From positions 1-64,000 of the forward strand of contig DXMU01000007.1 of the NCBI GenBank assembly GCA_019414025.1: a stretch of 64,000 nt of DNA, given 5' to 3'. This DNA comes from Collinsella sp. Lineage in GTDB: Bacteria > Actinomycetota > Coriobacteriia > Coriobacteriales > Coriobacteriaceae. Shown piece after piece: positions 27,259 through 35,444 of the stretch. How positions within the stretch are numbered: position 1 is the stretch's first letter; every line of letters starts with the position of its first letter. Position numbers and translations under genes: made by a program. The notes beneath the pieces were generated by a model, which saw only the letters and a list, made by a program, of their open reading frames with translations, had not been told where the DNA came from and ran no database searches.

Positions 27259-27357
27259 GAACCCGTCAGCGCGAGCAAGGTGCCTTGAAAGACAAGGGCA
27301 TTGACCTTATGGTCATGCCCGAAGGCTTGAAAGGCAAATTGCCGCGCTGACGGGTTC
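27259..27357 (-). repeat. Structured hairpin repeat, copy C
   Basis: The outer stem is 15 bp, perfect (GAACCCGTCAGCGCG with its complement at 27343-27357). Inside, on the minus strand, are TTGCC/GGCA arms, the internal loop TCAAGCCTTCG opposite TCTTTC, and the apical hairpin GGGCAT/ATGCCC. It starts 17 nt after the 3' end of the RNase P RNA. Confidence 0.85.
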
Positions 27358-27373
27358 GCAGCGTCAACAAAGT

Positions 27374-27735
27374 GCCGAGTGGGCCGATAAGCCGGGTTCT
27401 GTCGTGAACGGTCATTTATCTTGTCTGCACGTTACCGTGCAGCTCCACGCACGCTACCCGAACGCGGACCGGGCCGGCCCATAGCGTTCCTATTCGCGCT
27501 TGCTCCGGATGGGGCTTGCCAAGCCGCCGTGTTGCCACGACGCTGGTGGTCTCTTACACCACCGTTTCAGCTTTTCCCTTTACGCCTTGCGGCGCAGGTG
27601 GGAGTCTTCTTTTCTGCGGCGCTTTCCGTCGGATCACTCCGCCCGGCCGTTAGCCGGCATCCCGCCCTCTGGAGCCCGGACTTTCCTCACGCGTGCTGCA
27701 AGCAGCACATCGCGCGACCGTCTGGCCCACTCAGC
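27374..27735 (-). ncRNA. rnpB: RNase P RNA, bacterial class A
   Basis: The minus strand contains the diagnostic GAGGAAAGTCCGGGCTCC and the 3' block ACAGAACCCGGCTTATCGG. The ends pair as a 12-bp P1 helix (GCTGAGTGGGCC with GGCCCACTCGGC), which sets the boundaries at 362 nt. The RNA is the catalytic subunit that trims tRNA 5' ends. Confidence 0.96.
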
Positions 27736-27890
27736 AGTGCAAGAGTGTAGCACACCGTTACCGCAGGCAACGGCACAACACAAGCGTTCGACACGATAAA
27801 CCAAGAACCACGCCATGCAGTACAATTGGGTTGTCGATGGGCAATGTCGTCAGTCGAGACGCGACCGCGCTCCGCACCCCTCCGTCTACT

Positions 27891-27945
27891 CGGTGCGTTC
27901 CCGCCTCCTCCCCGAGGCGGGATGTCGGCATTTTTTCATGCACCG
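27891..27945 (+). other. GC-rich hairpin with T-run in the rnpB-rpsA gap
   Basis: CCCGCCTC (27900-27907) pairs with GAGGCGGG (27914-27921). It is followed after 9 nt by TTTTTT, and the whole is bracketed by CGGTGC and GCACCG. No plus-strand gene ends nearby. It may be the end of an unannotated small RNA or chance. The rest of the gap 27736-28002 holds no recognised gene. Confidence 0.35.
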
Positions 27946-28002
27946 ACAACCAAATAGCTTGTGGATAGCATGGGCAGCATCATGCATCTCGGCACCAAAT
28001 GC

Positions 28003-28037
28003 AAAAAGGGACCCGTCCATTGCGGACGGATCCCTTA
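28003..28037 (-). terminator. Intrinsic terminator after rpsA
   Basis: On the minus strand AAGGGATCCGTCC and GGACGGGTCCCTT pair over a short loop and are followed by TTTTTG. It lies 23 nt after the rpsA stop. Confidence 0.9.
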
Positions 28038-28059
28038 AACAAGTGATCGTCAAACCGAT

Positions 28060-29226
28060 TTACTCGGCGTCGGTCTCCTCGTCCTTCTTCTCGGAAGGCA
28101 GCGGGGTAACCTCGATCTCGACGCCCAGAGTCTCAGCAGCAGACTTCATGGACAGGGAGATACGACGACGGTCGAGGTCGATCTCCATGACCTTGACCTG
28201 AACCTTGTCGCCCACGTGGGTGACCTGAGAAGGCTGATCGACGTGCTTGTTGGCCATCTCGGAGATGTGCACCAGGCCCTCGATGCCCTCGCCCAGATCG
28301 ACGAAAGCGCCGAACGGGACAAGCTTGGTCACAGTGCCCTCGACGATAGCGCCGACGGGGTACTTCTTGACCAGTGCGCGCCACGGATCCTCGGTGGTCT
28401 GCTTGAGACCCAGGGAGATGCGCTCGCGGTTGAGATCGACGTCGAGAACCTCGACCTCGACCTCCTGGCCGACCTTGACAACCTCGGAAGGATGGTTGAC
28501 GTGGTTCCAGGAGAGCTCGGAGATGTGGATGAGGCCGTCGATACCGCCGAGGTCGACGAAGGCGCCGAAGTCGACGATGGAGGAAACGGTGCCCTGGAGA
28601 CGCATGCCGGACTTGAGCTTGGACAGGATCTCGGAGCGCTCGGCCTTACGGGACTCCTCGAGCACGACGCGACGGGAGAGGACGACGTTGTTGCGGTTGC
28701 GGTCCATCTCGATGACGCGGGCCTCGATGCGGGTGCCCATGTAGGAGGTGAGGTCCTTGACACGACGGAGGTCGACGAGGGAAGCGGGCAGGAAGCCACG
28801 CAGGCCGATGTCGAGGATCAGGCCGCCCTTGACAACCTCGATAACCTCGCCCTCGACGTTCTCGCCGGAGTTGAACTTCTCCTCGATGCGGTTCCAAGCA
28901 CGCTCGTACTCGGCACGCTTCTTGGACAGGACCAGACGACCGTCCTTGTCCTCCTTCTGGAGAACCAGGGCCTCGATGGGATCACCAAGTGCAACGATGT
29001 CTGCAGGGTTAGCGTCCTTACGGATGGACAGCTCGCGGACCGGGATAACGCCCTCGGACTTGAATCCGATGTCAACGAGCACCTCGTCATGCTCGATCTT
29101 AACGACAGTGCCGTTAACGAGATCGCCCTCATCAAAGTCGGTAATCGTACCGTCGATGAGGTTGTTCATCTCCTCCTCGTTGACATCGTCAAGAGAGAAA
29201 ATGGACGAGTTCTGAATCTCACTCAA
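28060..29226 (-). CDS. rpsA: 30S ribosomal protein S1
   Basis: The 388-residue protein has four S1 RNA-binding repeats (roughly residues 35-105, 120-185, 205-275, 290-360). It has repeated GFGAFVDLG-type strands such as VDFGAFVDLGGIDGLIHISELSW and an acidic tail (EKKDEETDAE). Four repeats is the usual actinobacterial form. The start is TTG at 29226 with GAAAGGGG upstream. Confidence 0.93.
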   Translation of the reverse strand: MSEIQNSSIFSLDDVNEEEMNNLIDGTITDFDEGDLVNGTVVKIEHDEVLVDIGFKSEGVIPVRELSIRKDANPADIVALGDPIEALVLQKEDKDGRLVLSKKRAEYERAWNRIEEKFNSGENVEGEVIEVVKGGLILDIGLRGFLPASLVDLRRVKDLTSYMGTRIEARVIEMDRNRNNVVLSRRVVLEESRKAERSEILSKLKSGMRLQGTVSSIVDFGAFVDLGGIDGLIHISELSWNHVNHPSEVVKVGQEVEVEVLDVDLNRERISLGLKQTTEDPWRALVKKYPVGAIVEGTVTKLVPFGAFVDLGEGIEGLVHISEMANKHVDQPSQVTHVGDKVQVKVMEIDLDRRRISLSMKSAAETLGVEIEVTPLPSEKKDEETDAE

Positions 29227-29541
29227 AGGTGGACCCCTTTCGAACTACGGGGCCCCGATTGCTAGGACCTACAGAAGGGTGCGACAAGCACACAACGTTT
29301 AGGAACACTCGGGAGCCGACAGATACTAATGTGACGCTTATGCAATCACGTTCGTATAGGTTACGGGGAAATGAGTTCGATTTCAAGCGTGAACTGCGAT
29401 TTTTTACTCGTGTGGAGACTTTTTCGTAATCTTATGAACACACGTCTCCGCAACTTGACGATAACCGGCTAGGCATTCGGCTTTGGGGTAAAGTATCCGG
29501 AGCCAACGATTCTAGATCGATTTTTCGAGAAAGGTGCCCGC
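29227..29541. other. Intergenic region between rpsA and a HAD gene (divergent)
   Basis: These 315 nt contain no recognisable gene. GGAGAC and GTCTCC around 29414-29448 form a loose inverted repeat. The sequence is less GC-rich than its neighbours and should contain the rpsA and HAD promoters, but I cannot assign -35/-10 boxes with confidence. Confidence 0.4.
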
Positions 29542-30300
29542 GTGCTCAAAGCAGTCGTTTTCGATATGGACGAGACGCTTCTCAGCATCAACCTCAACGC
29601 GTTCATCCTTCGCTATTTTAAGGATGTCTCTTCGATGCTCGCGGATATCGGGCGCCGCAGCCGCGGTGGCACGATGGCACGCCTCGGCACCATCCTGGTC
29701 GACCTCAACGCCAATCGCCGCAGCGGCACGGACAACCGCACCAATCTTGAGTTTTACCAAGAAGAGGTCGAGCGCCGATGCGGGATCTGCCTCTCCGATC
29801 CCCTCATCTACGAGGCGTTTACCTACTATGACCGCGAAGTTCTTCCGTACAAGAACGACGAGGTCATTAACGCCCACGCCATGCCTGGCGCGCACGCCGC
29901 GCTCCAGGCCGTACAGGACGCTGGACTGCGTTGCGCGCTCTTTACCAACCCCAGCTTTCCCCAGGGGGCCATCGAGTGCCGCATGGGCTGGGGCGACCTG
30001 GCCGACGCCCCCTTTGAACTCGTGACGCACATGGGAAACACCACCCGCTGCAAGCCCGATGCCACCTACTATCTAGAGCAGCTTCAGGTGATGGGACTCG
30101 AGCCACACGAGGTCCTTATGGTGGGCAACGATCCCAAACGCGACTTCCCGTCCCCCGATTGCGGCATCCAAACCGCCTTTGTGGGCCAAGGCAAGCCCAG
30201 CCGAGCCACCTGGCGCGGAACCATGGAAGACTTCGCCCGCGACTTTAACGCCGTAGTAGAAGCCTTCTACGAACACCAAGTAGCCGACGAACTGTCATAG
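29542..30300 (+). CDS. HAD superfamily hydrolase
   Basis: The 252-residue protein has HAD motif I FDMDETL (DxDxT form), motif II LFTN, a lysine in CKPDATYY, and motif IV VGNDPKRD. A helical cap domain fits a small-molecule phosphatase of subfamily IA. The GTG start at 29542 follows GAAAGGTG. The substrate is unknown. Confidence 0.85.
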   Translation: MLKAVVFDMDETLLSINLNAFILRYFKDVSSMLADIGRRSRGGTMARLGTILVDLNANRRSGTDNRTNLEFYQEEVERRCGICLSDPLIYEAFTYYDREVLPYKNDEVINAHAMPGAHAALQAVQDAGLRCALFTNPSFPQGAIECRMGWGDLADAPFELVTHMGNTTRCKPDATYYLEQLQVMGLEPHEVLMVGNDPKRDFPSPDCGIQTAFVGQGKPSRATWRGTMEDFARDFNAVVEAFYEHQVADELS

Positions 30301-30351
30301 GACCCCTCGCCTCAAACAAAATAACGCCGCAGGTTGAGCATAAGTCAGCGA

Positions 30352-30449
30352 AAACGCCCCTAAGCGAGCAATGTGCCTTGAAAGAGGAGGGCATAGGCCT
30401 TCTGGCCATGCCCGACGATTGAAAGGCAGATTGCCGCTTAGGGGCGTTT
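30352..30449 (-). repeat. Structured hairpin repeat, copy D
   Basis: The outer stem is 15 bp, perfect (AAACGCCCCTAAGCG and its complement). Inside, on the minus strand, are CTGCC/GGCA arms, the internal loop TCAATCGTCG opposite TCTTTC, and the apical hairpin GGGCAT/ATGCCC with a GGCC tip. It lies between convergent genes, 41 nt after the stop of the gene ending at 30490. Its flanks (CAGCGA before and GCAGCGTC after, plus strand) match those of copy C. Confidence 0.85.
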
Positions 30450-30489
30450 GCAGCGTCGACTGGTTACGCGGTTTGGTAAAACCGCGCAA

Positions 30490-31809
30490 CTAGCAGACTC
30501 GAGTCTTGCCGATCATGATGTTGAGGATCTCGACGTCGGTGTCCTTCATGCCCACACGGCCCACGTAGCCCATGCTGGCGATCGTCTGCTCGACGGTATC
30601 CTGAATGAGGCCCTCACCGGCACGGAAGCCGCGGCCCTGCATGGCCATATCGTGACCCAGAATCGCAGCATCAACGGCAGCGGAAATCTTGGCGGCACAG
30701 CTTGCCTTGGCGCCATCGCACACGATGCCGCCAACGTTACCGAGCGTGTTCGAGACCGTCGCACCAATCTGCTCGTGCGTGCCACCGCACAGCCAGGTAA
30801 TCGCAGCACCGGCACCGCATGCGGCGCAAATAGCACCGCAAAACGCCGAGAGCGCACCAATATAGCTCTTGATATGCACGGCGATCAGATCGGACAGCAT
30901 CACGGCGCGCACCAGGCGATCATGGTCGCAGCGCAAATAGTCGGCATACTCCATAACGGGCAGCGCGCAGGTAATGCCTTGATTGCCCGAGCCGCACACG
31001 ATGGCGACCGGCAGCGCGCAGCCGTTCATGCGGGCGTCGGACCCGGCGGCTGCACGGGCGCGGGCACGGCAGGCGACGTCATCGGCACGTGCACCCAGCA
31101 GCGTACGGCCCACCTCGGCGCCCCAAGCGTGTGCCAGGCCCTCGGCGCTGATTGCACCGTTCAGCTCAATCTGGCGCTCAACGGCAGCGCGGGCGTCCTC
31201 AATGTCACCGTCCTCGATAAAGTCGATGATGGACTCAATGCTCATAGGGGTATCGGCGTTATCTGCCGCACGCTCGGCCACGACGCGCTCGGCGCAAGCG
31301 GCACACTCCCCCGCCGACTTGCCGCATACCGGAATACCGTCGAGCGTATGGCACGTGACATTGGTGTGGTGGTCGGTAATCTCGACGACCGCGACATGGC
31401 CCCCGGCCGTGGCAGTCACCTTGATGTAGAGGTTGGGCACACCCTCGACAAGCGACACATCGCAGTAACCGGCATCGGCGAGGAGCTCGGACACGCGAGC
31501 ACGGTCTTCGTCGTTAACGCTCTCGAGCACCTCGAGCGCGCTCTTGGCGTCGCCGCCCACGGCACCCAGCACGGCCGCCGCTTCAATACCGTGCATACCA
31601 CCCGAGTTGGGCACGGTCACGCTCTTAACGTTCTTGATGATATTGCCCGAGCAGGCAACATCCATATGATCGGGTTCGCAACCGAGTGTCTGGCTCGCCA
31701 GCGCCGCTGCATAGGCAACGGCAATGGGCTCGGTGCAGCCGAGCGCACAGACAAGCTCGCGGTTCAAGACATCGCAAAAAGCGGCATCGCGGATGGAATC
31801 GGTAGACAT
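30490..31809 (-). CDS. L-cysteine desulfidase / serine dehydratase-like protein (CyuA/YhaM family)
   Basis: The 439-residue protein of the UPF0597 family has the signature LGCTEPIAVAYAAALA near residue 25. Cysteines at GSGNQGITCALP, FCGAICAACGAGAA and GGIVCDGAKASCAAKI suggest a [4Fe-4S] cluster like that of the related serine dehydratases. Family enzymes break cysteine into pyruvate, ammonia and sulfide. Start 31809 follows CAGGAG. A promoter lies at 31846-31875. Confidence 0.87.
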   Translation of the reverse strand: MSTDSIRDAAFCDVLNRELVCALGCTEPIAVAYAAALASQTLGCEPDHMDVACSGNIIKNVKSVTVPNSGGMHGIEAAAVLGAVGGDAKSALEVLESVNDEDRARVSELLADAGYCDVSLVEGVPNLYIKVTATAGGHVAVVEITDHHTNVTCHTLDGIPVCGKSAGECAACAERVVAERAADNADTPMSIESIIDFIEDGDIEDARAAVERQIELNGAISAEGLAHAWGAEVGRTLLGARADDVACRARARAAAGSDARMNGCALPVAIVCGSGNQGITCALPVMEYADYLRCDHDRLVRAVMLSDLIAVHIKSYIGALSAFCGAICAACGAGAAITWLCGGTHEQIGATVSNTLGNVGGIVCDGAKASCAAKISAAVDAAILGHDMAMQGRGFRAGEGLIQDTVEQTIASMGYVGRVGMKDTDVEILNIMIGKTRVC

Positions 31810-31845
31810 AGGTATCTCCTGCTTACATAACGAACTGGGCTCTCG

Positions 31846-31875
31846 ATAATAGTTAACTCTTTTATTTGATAACAA
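31846..31875 (-). promoter_or_regulatory. Likely promoter of the cysteine desulfidase gene
   Basis: On the minus strand TTGTTA (31870-31875) and TATTAT (31846-31851) are 18 nt apart in an AT-rich stretch, about 35 nt before the start codon. Confidence 0.55.
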
Positions 31876-32080
31876 TGCATCAGAAACCGCAACCATGGTT
31901 CCGACGGACGGCGCTTAAGCGCAATCTGACGGCATTCATTCATGAAAAGCCGGTCTTGTTGCATGCTAAAGCGTTTGACCAAAAAACGCCCGAGCGTTTA
32001 CACAAAAGTCGCGCTATCATGCAGTCGAACGCGGTAAAACCTTTAGCAATCTCGCCGCACAGACCAGAGAGGAACTATCC

Positions 32081-32548
32081 ATGAAGATCGGTATCGGTAA
32101 CGACCACGCCGCCGTCGAGCTCAAGAACATCATCTCCGAGCACCTGAAGGAGCGCGGCTGCGAGGTCGTGAACTTTGGCACCGACACCTCCGAGAGCTTT
32201 GACTACCCCATCGCCGGCTACAAGGTGGGTAAGGCCGTTGCCAACGGCGACGTCGATCTAGGCATCCTGATCTGTGGCACCGGCGTCGGTATCAGCCTGG
32301 CTGCCAACAAGGTCGAGGGCGTACGCGCCGTCGTGTGCTCCGAGCCCTTCAGCGCCAAGCTCTCCCGCATGCACAACAATACCAACGTGCTCGCTTTTGG
32401 CGCCCGCGTCGTGGGCTCCGAGCTCGCCAAGATGATTGTCGACGAGTGGCTCGACGCCGAGTTTGAGGGCGGTCGTCACGAGCGTCGCGTTAACCTCCTC
32501 AACGAGATCGATCACACGCGCGGCCTTAAGATCGTCGACGAAGCCTAA
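32081..32548 (+). CDS. rpiB: Ribose-5-phosphate isomerase B
   Basis: The 155-residue RpiB/LacAB protein interconverts ribose-5-P and ribulose-5-P. It has the N-terminal GIGNDHAAVELK, YPIAGYKVGKAV, the catalytic-Cys motif ICGTGVGISLAANKV (about residues 65-79), and HNNTNVLAFGARV. The start follows AGAGAGGAAC. A terminator follows at 32576. Confidence 0.94.
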   Translation: MKIGIGNDHAAVELKNIISEHLKERGCEVVNFGTDTSESFDYPIAGYKVGKAVANGDVDLGILICGTGVGISLAANKVEGVRAVVCSEPFSAKLSRMHNNTNVLAFGARVVGSELAKMIVDEWLDAEFEGGRHERRVNLLNEIDHTRGLKIVDEA

Positions 32549-32575
32549 ACTATTCAGTGCCACAAGCTAACAGCA

Positions 32576-32610
32576 GGGGCCCGCTCGGAACACATGTCCG
32601 AGCGGGCCCC
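32576..32610 (+). terminator. Stem-loop terminator after rpiB
   Basis: GGGGCCCGCTCGGA and TCCGAGCGGGCCCC pair perfectly over a 7-nt loop, followed by a weak T-tract (TTCATAGATT). Confidence 0.75.
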
Positions 32611-32626
32611 TTCATAGATTCTGGAA

Positions 32627-32661
32627 TAAAAGGGCGCCGCGGATGGAGTTCCGCGGCGCCC
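32627..32661 (-). terminator. Intrinsic terminator after ndk
   Basis: GGGCGCCGCGG and CCGCGGCGCCC form an 11-bp stem. On the minus strand it is followed by TTTTATT. Confidence 0.85.
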
Positions 32662-32699
32662 AAGCCACACGCTAACAGCTTTAAGGAGTCAAAGCTGGT

Positions 32700-33104
32700 T
32701 TAGCCAAAGAAGCGCTTGATCTCGATCTCGGCGTTCTCCAGGCAGTCGGAGCCGTGGATCACGTTGGCGTTGACATCGACAGCAAAGTCGCCGCGGATGG
32801 TACCAGGAGCAGCGTCAAGCGGGTTGGTAGCGCCCATGAGGGTGCGCATCTTAGCAACAGCGGAGAGACCGGAAACGACCATCTTGACGACCGGACCGCT
32901 CGTCATAAAGTCACAGAGACCGCCAAAGAAGGGCTTGTCAGCCAGATGGGCGTAGTGCTCCTCGACGGTAGCGCGCTCGAGCGTGGTCATCTCCATGCGC
33001 TCGATGACAAGACCGCTGCGCTCGATGCGAGCAACAATCTCGCCGATCTTGCGGTCGCGCACGGCGTCGGGCTTAATCATGATGAAGGTCTTCTCGATAG
33101 CCAT
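32700..33104 (-). CDS. ndk: Nucleoside diphosphate kinase
   Basis: The 134-residue protein phosphorylates NDPs to NTPs. It starts EKTFIMIKPDAV, contains FMTSGPVVKMVV and RTLMGATNP, and ends with the catalytic histidine motif NVIHGSD (His about 115). Start 33104 follows AAAGGC. The 385-nt gap to argH (33105-33489) holds only the argH terminator and no recognisable gene. Confidence 0.94.
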   Translation of the reverse strand: MAIEKTFIMIKPDAVRDRKIGEIVARIERSGLVIERMEMTTLERATVEEHYAHLADKPFFGGLCDFMTSGPVVKMVVSGLSAVAKMRTLMGATNPLDAAPGTIRGDFAVDVNANVIHGSDCLENAEIEIKRFFG

Positions 33105-33399
33105 AAGGTAGCCTTTCAAGTAGGTTCGCGCGTGCCCAAGTCCCATTCCGGCACCCGCCTGGACTGCATCGTAACAGAGTTTTAGCTGCAGTTAAACAAA
33201 AAGCTGTTTATTGAAACGCTGCAATTTATTAAAGCGCTCCATATGTGTCACTTCTGTTTCGAAGCCCGATTAGAGTACCATCCGACCGCCCATCAACCGC
33301 ATCGAACAGAGCAGGCGGTCGGTTGCCGCCCGCGAACGTAACCCCTTCACAACCTGCCCAAAGGTCCTACAGAAGTTCTCGACAAGCCCCTCCCCCATA

Positions 33400-33442
33400 G
33401 CAACAAAATACGGGCGTCCGCATCAGCAGACACCCGTAAAAG
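33400..33442 (-). terminator. Intrinsic terminator after argH
   Basis: On the minus strand ACGGGTGTC and GACGCCCGT pair over a 10-nt loop and are followed by ATTTTGTT. Confidence 0.75.
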
Positions 33443-33489
33443 CAAAAACGATTTATCGATAAATGGCCAAAGCCGCTTCAGTCAAATCC

Positions 33490-34920
33490 CTACTTTACCC
33501 CGTGGCCCATCTCGACGACCTTGGTCAGCGATCCAAACACGCCCTCGTCGGCCACGAGCTGTGCCTCGGCGCGCTGCAGCTGCACGGCAACGGCGGCAGG
33601 GGCGGTCCCGCCCTCGGTCGTACGCGCGGCGACAATTGAGGGGATGTCGAGCGCCTCGGTAATGTCGTGCTCAAAGAGCGGGCTTGCCTCCTGGAACACC
33701 TCGAACGGCAGGTCCTCAAGATTGCAGCCGCGCTTCTCACACATCAGGACCAGATGGCCCACCACGGCATGTGCCTCGCGGAACGGCAGACCACGTTTAG
33801 CCAGGTAATCGGCAACATCGGTGGCAGCAAGGTGTCCCACGCCGCACTCGCGCGCCATGGCATCCTCGTTGACAGTCCAAGTCGAAATCATACCGGCCAT
33901 AACCGATAGGCATTGCATGAGTGTGTGAGCGGTATCGAGCGCACCCTCCTTGTCCTCCTGCAAGTCCTTGTTATAAGCAAGCGGCAGGCCCTTCATGGTC
34001 ACGAGCAGCTGCACCAGGTTGCCATACACACGGCCGCTCTTGCCGCGGATCAGCTCGGCAAAGTCGGGATTTTTCTTCTGCGGCATGATGGACGAGCCGG
34101 TGGAGTAAGAGTCGGAAAGCGTGATAAAGCCAAATTCGGAGCTCGACCACAGCACGATCTCCTCGGAAAGACGCGACAGATGCATGGCCATAACGGAGCC
34201 GGCGTAATGCAAATCGAGCAGGAAATCGCGATCGGAAACAGCGTCGAGCGAGTTAGGGATCACGCCCGCAAAGCCAAGCTCGGCAGCCGTCATCTGACGA
34301 TCGAGCGGATAGCTCGTACCGGCAAGCGCGGCAGCACCCAGCGGGCAGTTGTCGGCGGCATCAAAGGCGGCCTTCAGGCGCGTAAAGTCGCGCGCGAACA
34401 TCCAGGAATACGCCAGCAGATGATGCGACAGCAGCACGGGCTGAGCGTGCTGCATGTGCGTGTAGCCCGGCAGAATCACCTTGTCGTACTTCTTGGCCGC
34501 ATTCACCAGCACATGACGCAGCTCAAGATTGGCCTCCATGAGCTCCTTGGCCAGCGCCTTGACGCCCAGGCGTGTGTCGGTCGCCACCTGGTCGTTGCGC
34601 GAACGTCCGGTATGCAAGCGCTTACCGGCCTCGCCGATGCGACGCGTCAGCTCGCTCTCGATGGACATATGAATGTCTTCGTCGTTGATGTCGAAGGTGA
34701 AGTTACCGGCATCGATATCCTGTTCGATTCCGGTCAGGCCCTTGGCAATCGCTTGCTCGTCCTCGGCACTGATGATGCCCTGGGCCGCCAGCATTTTGGC
34801 ATGCGCCTTAGAGCCGGCGATATCCTGCTTATAGAGATGTTTGTCGACCGGCAGCGACGCGCCAAACTCCTGCGTGACCTCGGCCACGCCTGCCTCAAAA
34901 CGACCGCCCCAAAGAGCCAT
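33490..34920 (-). CDS. argH: Argininosuccinate lyase
   Basis: The 476-residue fumarase-superfamily enzyme releases arginine and fumarate. It starts ALWGGRFEAG and carries HTGRSRNDQVATD (about residues 85-97), HMQHAQPVLLSHH, and the signature GSSIMPQKKNPD. Start 34920 follows AAAGGGG; the open frame upstream has no site. It lies downstream of argG on the same strand with a small ORF between. Confidence 0.94.
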   Translation of the reverse strand: MALWGGRFEAGVAEVTQEFGASLPVDKHLYKQDIAGSKAHAKMLAAQGIISAEDEQAIAKGLTGIEQDIDAGNFTFDINDEDIHMSIESELTRRIGEAGKRLHTGRSRNDQVATDTRLGVKALAKELMEANLELRHVLVNAAKKYDKVILPGYTHMQHAQPVLLSHHLLAYSWMFARDFTRLKAAFDAADNCPLGAAALAGTSYPLDRQMTAAELGFAGVIPNSLDAVSDRDFLLDLHYAGSVMAMHLSRLSEEIVLWSSSEFGFITLSDSYSTGSSIMPQKKNPDFAELIRGKSGRVYGNLVQLLVTMKGLPLAYNKDLQEDKEGALDTAHTLMQCLSVMAGMISTWTVNEDAMARECGVGHLAATDVADYLAKRGLPFREAHAVVGHLVLMCEKRGCNLEDLPFEVFQEASPLFEHDITEALDIPSIVAARTTEGGTAPAAVAVQLQRAEAQLVADEGVFGSLTKVVEMGHGVK

Positions 34921-35038
34921 GGAACCGTCCCCTTTCTCCAAATACCAAAACAAGCGCCCAATGCAATGCGCCATATCGCTAAAGCGATTTTTCAACCGCT
35001 AGTTTTACACATTCCCCACCGTGTGCGGAGCCATGTAG

Positions 35039-35209
35039 CTAATTTGCAAAGAAGTGACGCGCCATGCACTTGGCGCCCAACGTCTCCCTCCGGATGTTGC
35101 CCTGCGAACCATCGATCCAGGCCTTCAGGCTCATAGGGACGTCCTCGACCCTTGCAGCATCGAACTCGGGCGCGAGGGCAAGTAAAGCATGCGCGATAGC
35201 ATTGAACAT
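35039..35209 (-). CDS. Small hypothetical protein between argG and argH
   Basis: This 56-residue open frame has a strong ribosome binding site (GAGGAG, 8 nt before ATG). A TATATATAT tract lies just upstream and could be its -10 region. The sequence begins MFNAIAHALLALAPEFDAA, includes MSLKAWIDGSQGNIRRE, and ends CMARHFFAN. It is soluble and slightly basic with one Cys. I recognise no family. The argG terminator separates it from argG, so it is probably transcribed on its own or with argH. Confidence 0.6.
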   Translation of the reverse strand: MFNAIAHALLALAPEFDAARVEDVPMSLKAWIDGSQGNIRRETLGAKCMARHFFAN

Positions 35210-35262
35210 AATGGATACTCCTCATATATATATAGGCGCAGAGCCGCCAAATTGATAGAAGG

Positions 35263-35290
35263 AGCCCCGCCGGACAACCCCGGCGGGGCT
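35263..35290 (-). terminator. Intrinsic terminator between argG and the small ORF
   Basis: AGCCCCGCCGG and CCGGCGGGGCT pair perfectly over a 6-nt loop. On the minus strand it is followed by a short CCTTCT tract. It lies about 155 nt after argG. Confidence 0.65.
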
Positions 35291-35444
35291 CGGACTCAGC
35301 CGCAGACGCGGCATCATATATGCGGGCGGAACGTAGGGGCCACCGATGTTAAGAAGTGTCAGCAAGCATAACGAAAGGTAGGGACCCCGTGCGCCCGTTA
35401 TGTATCACGCGGATGGGCCGCGCGGATACCAAGGGAAGGAGGCG

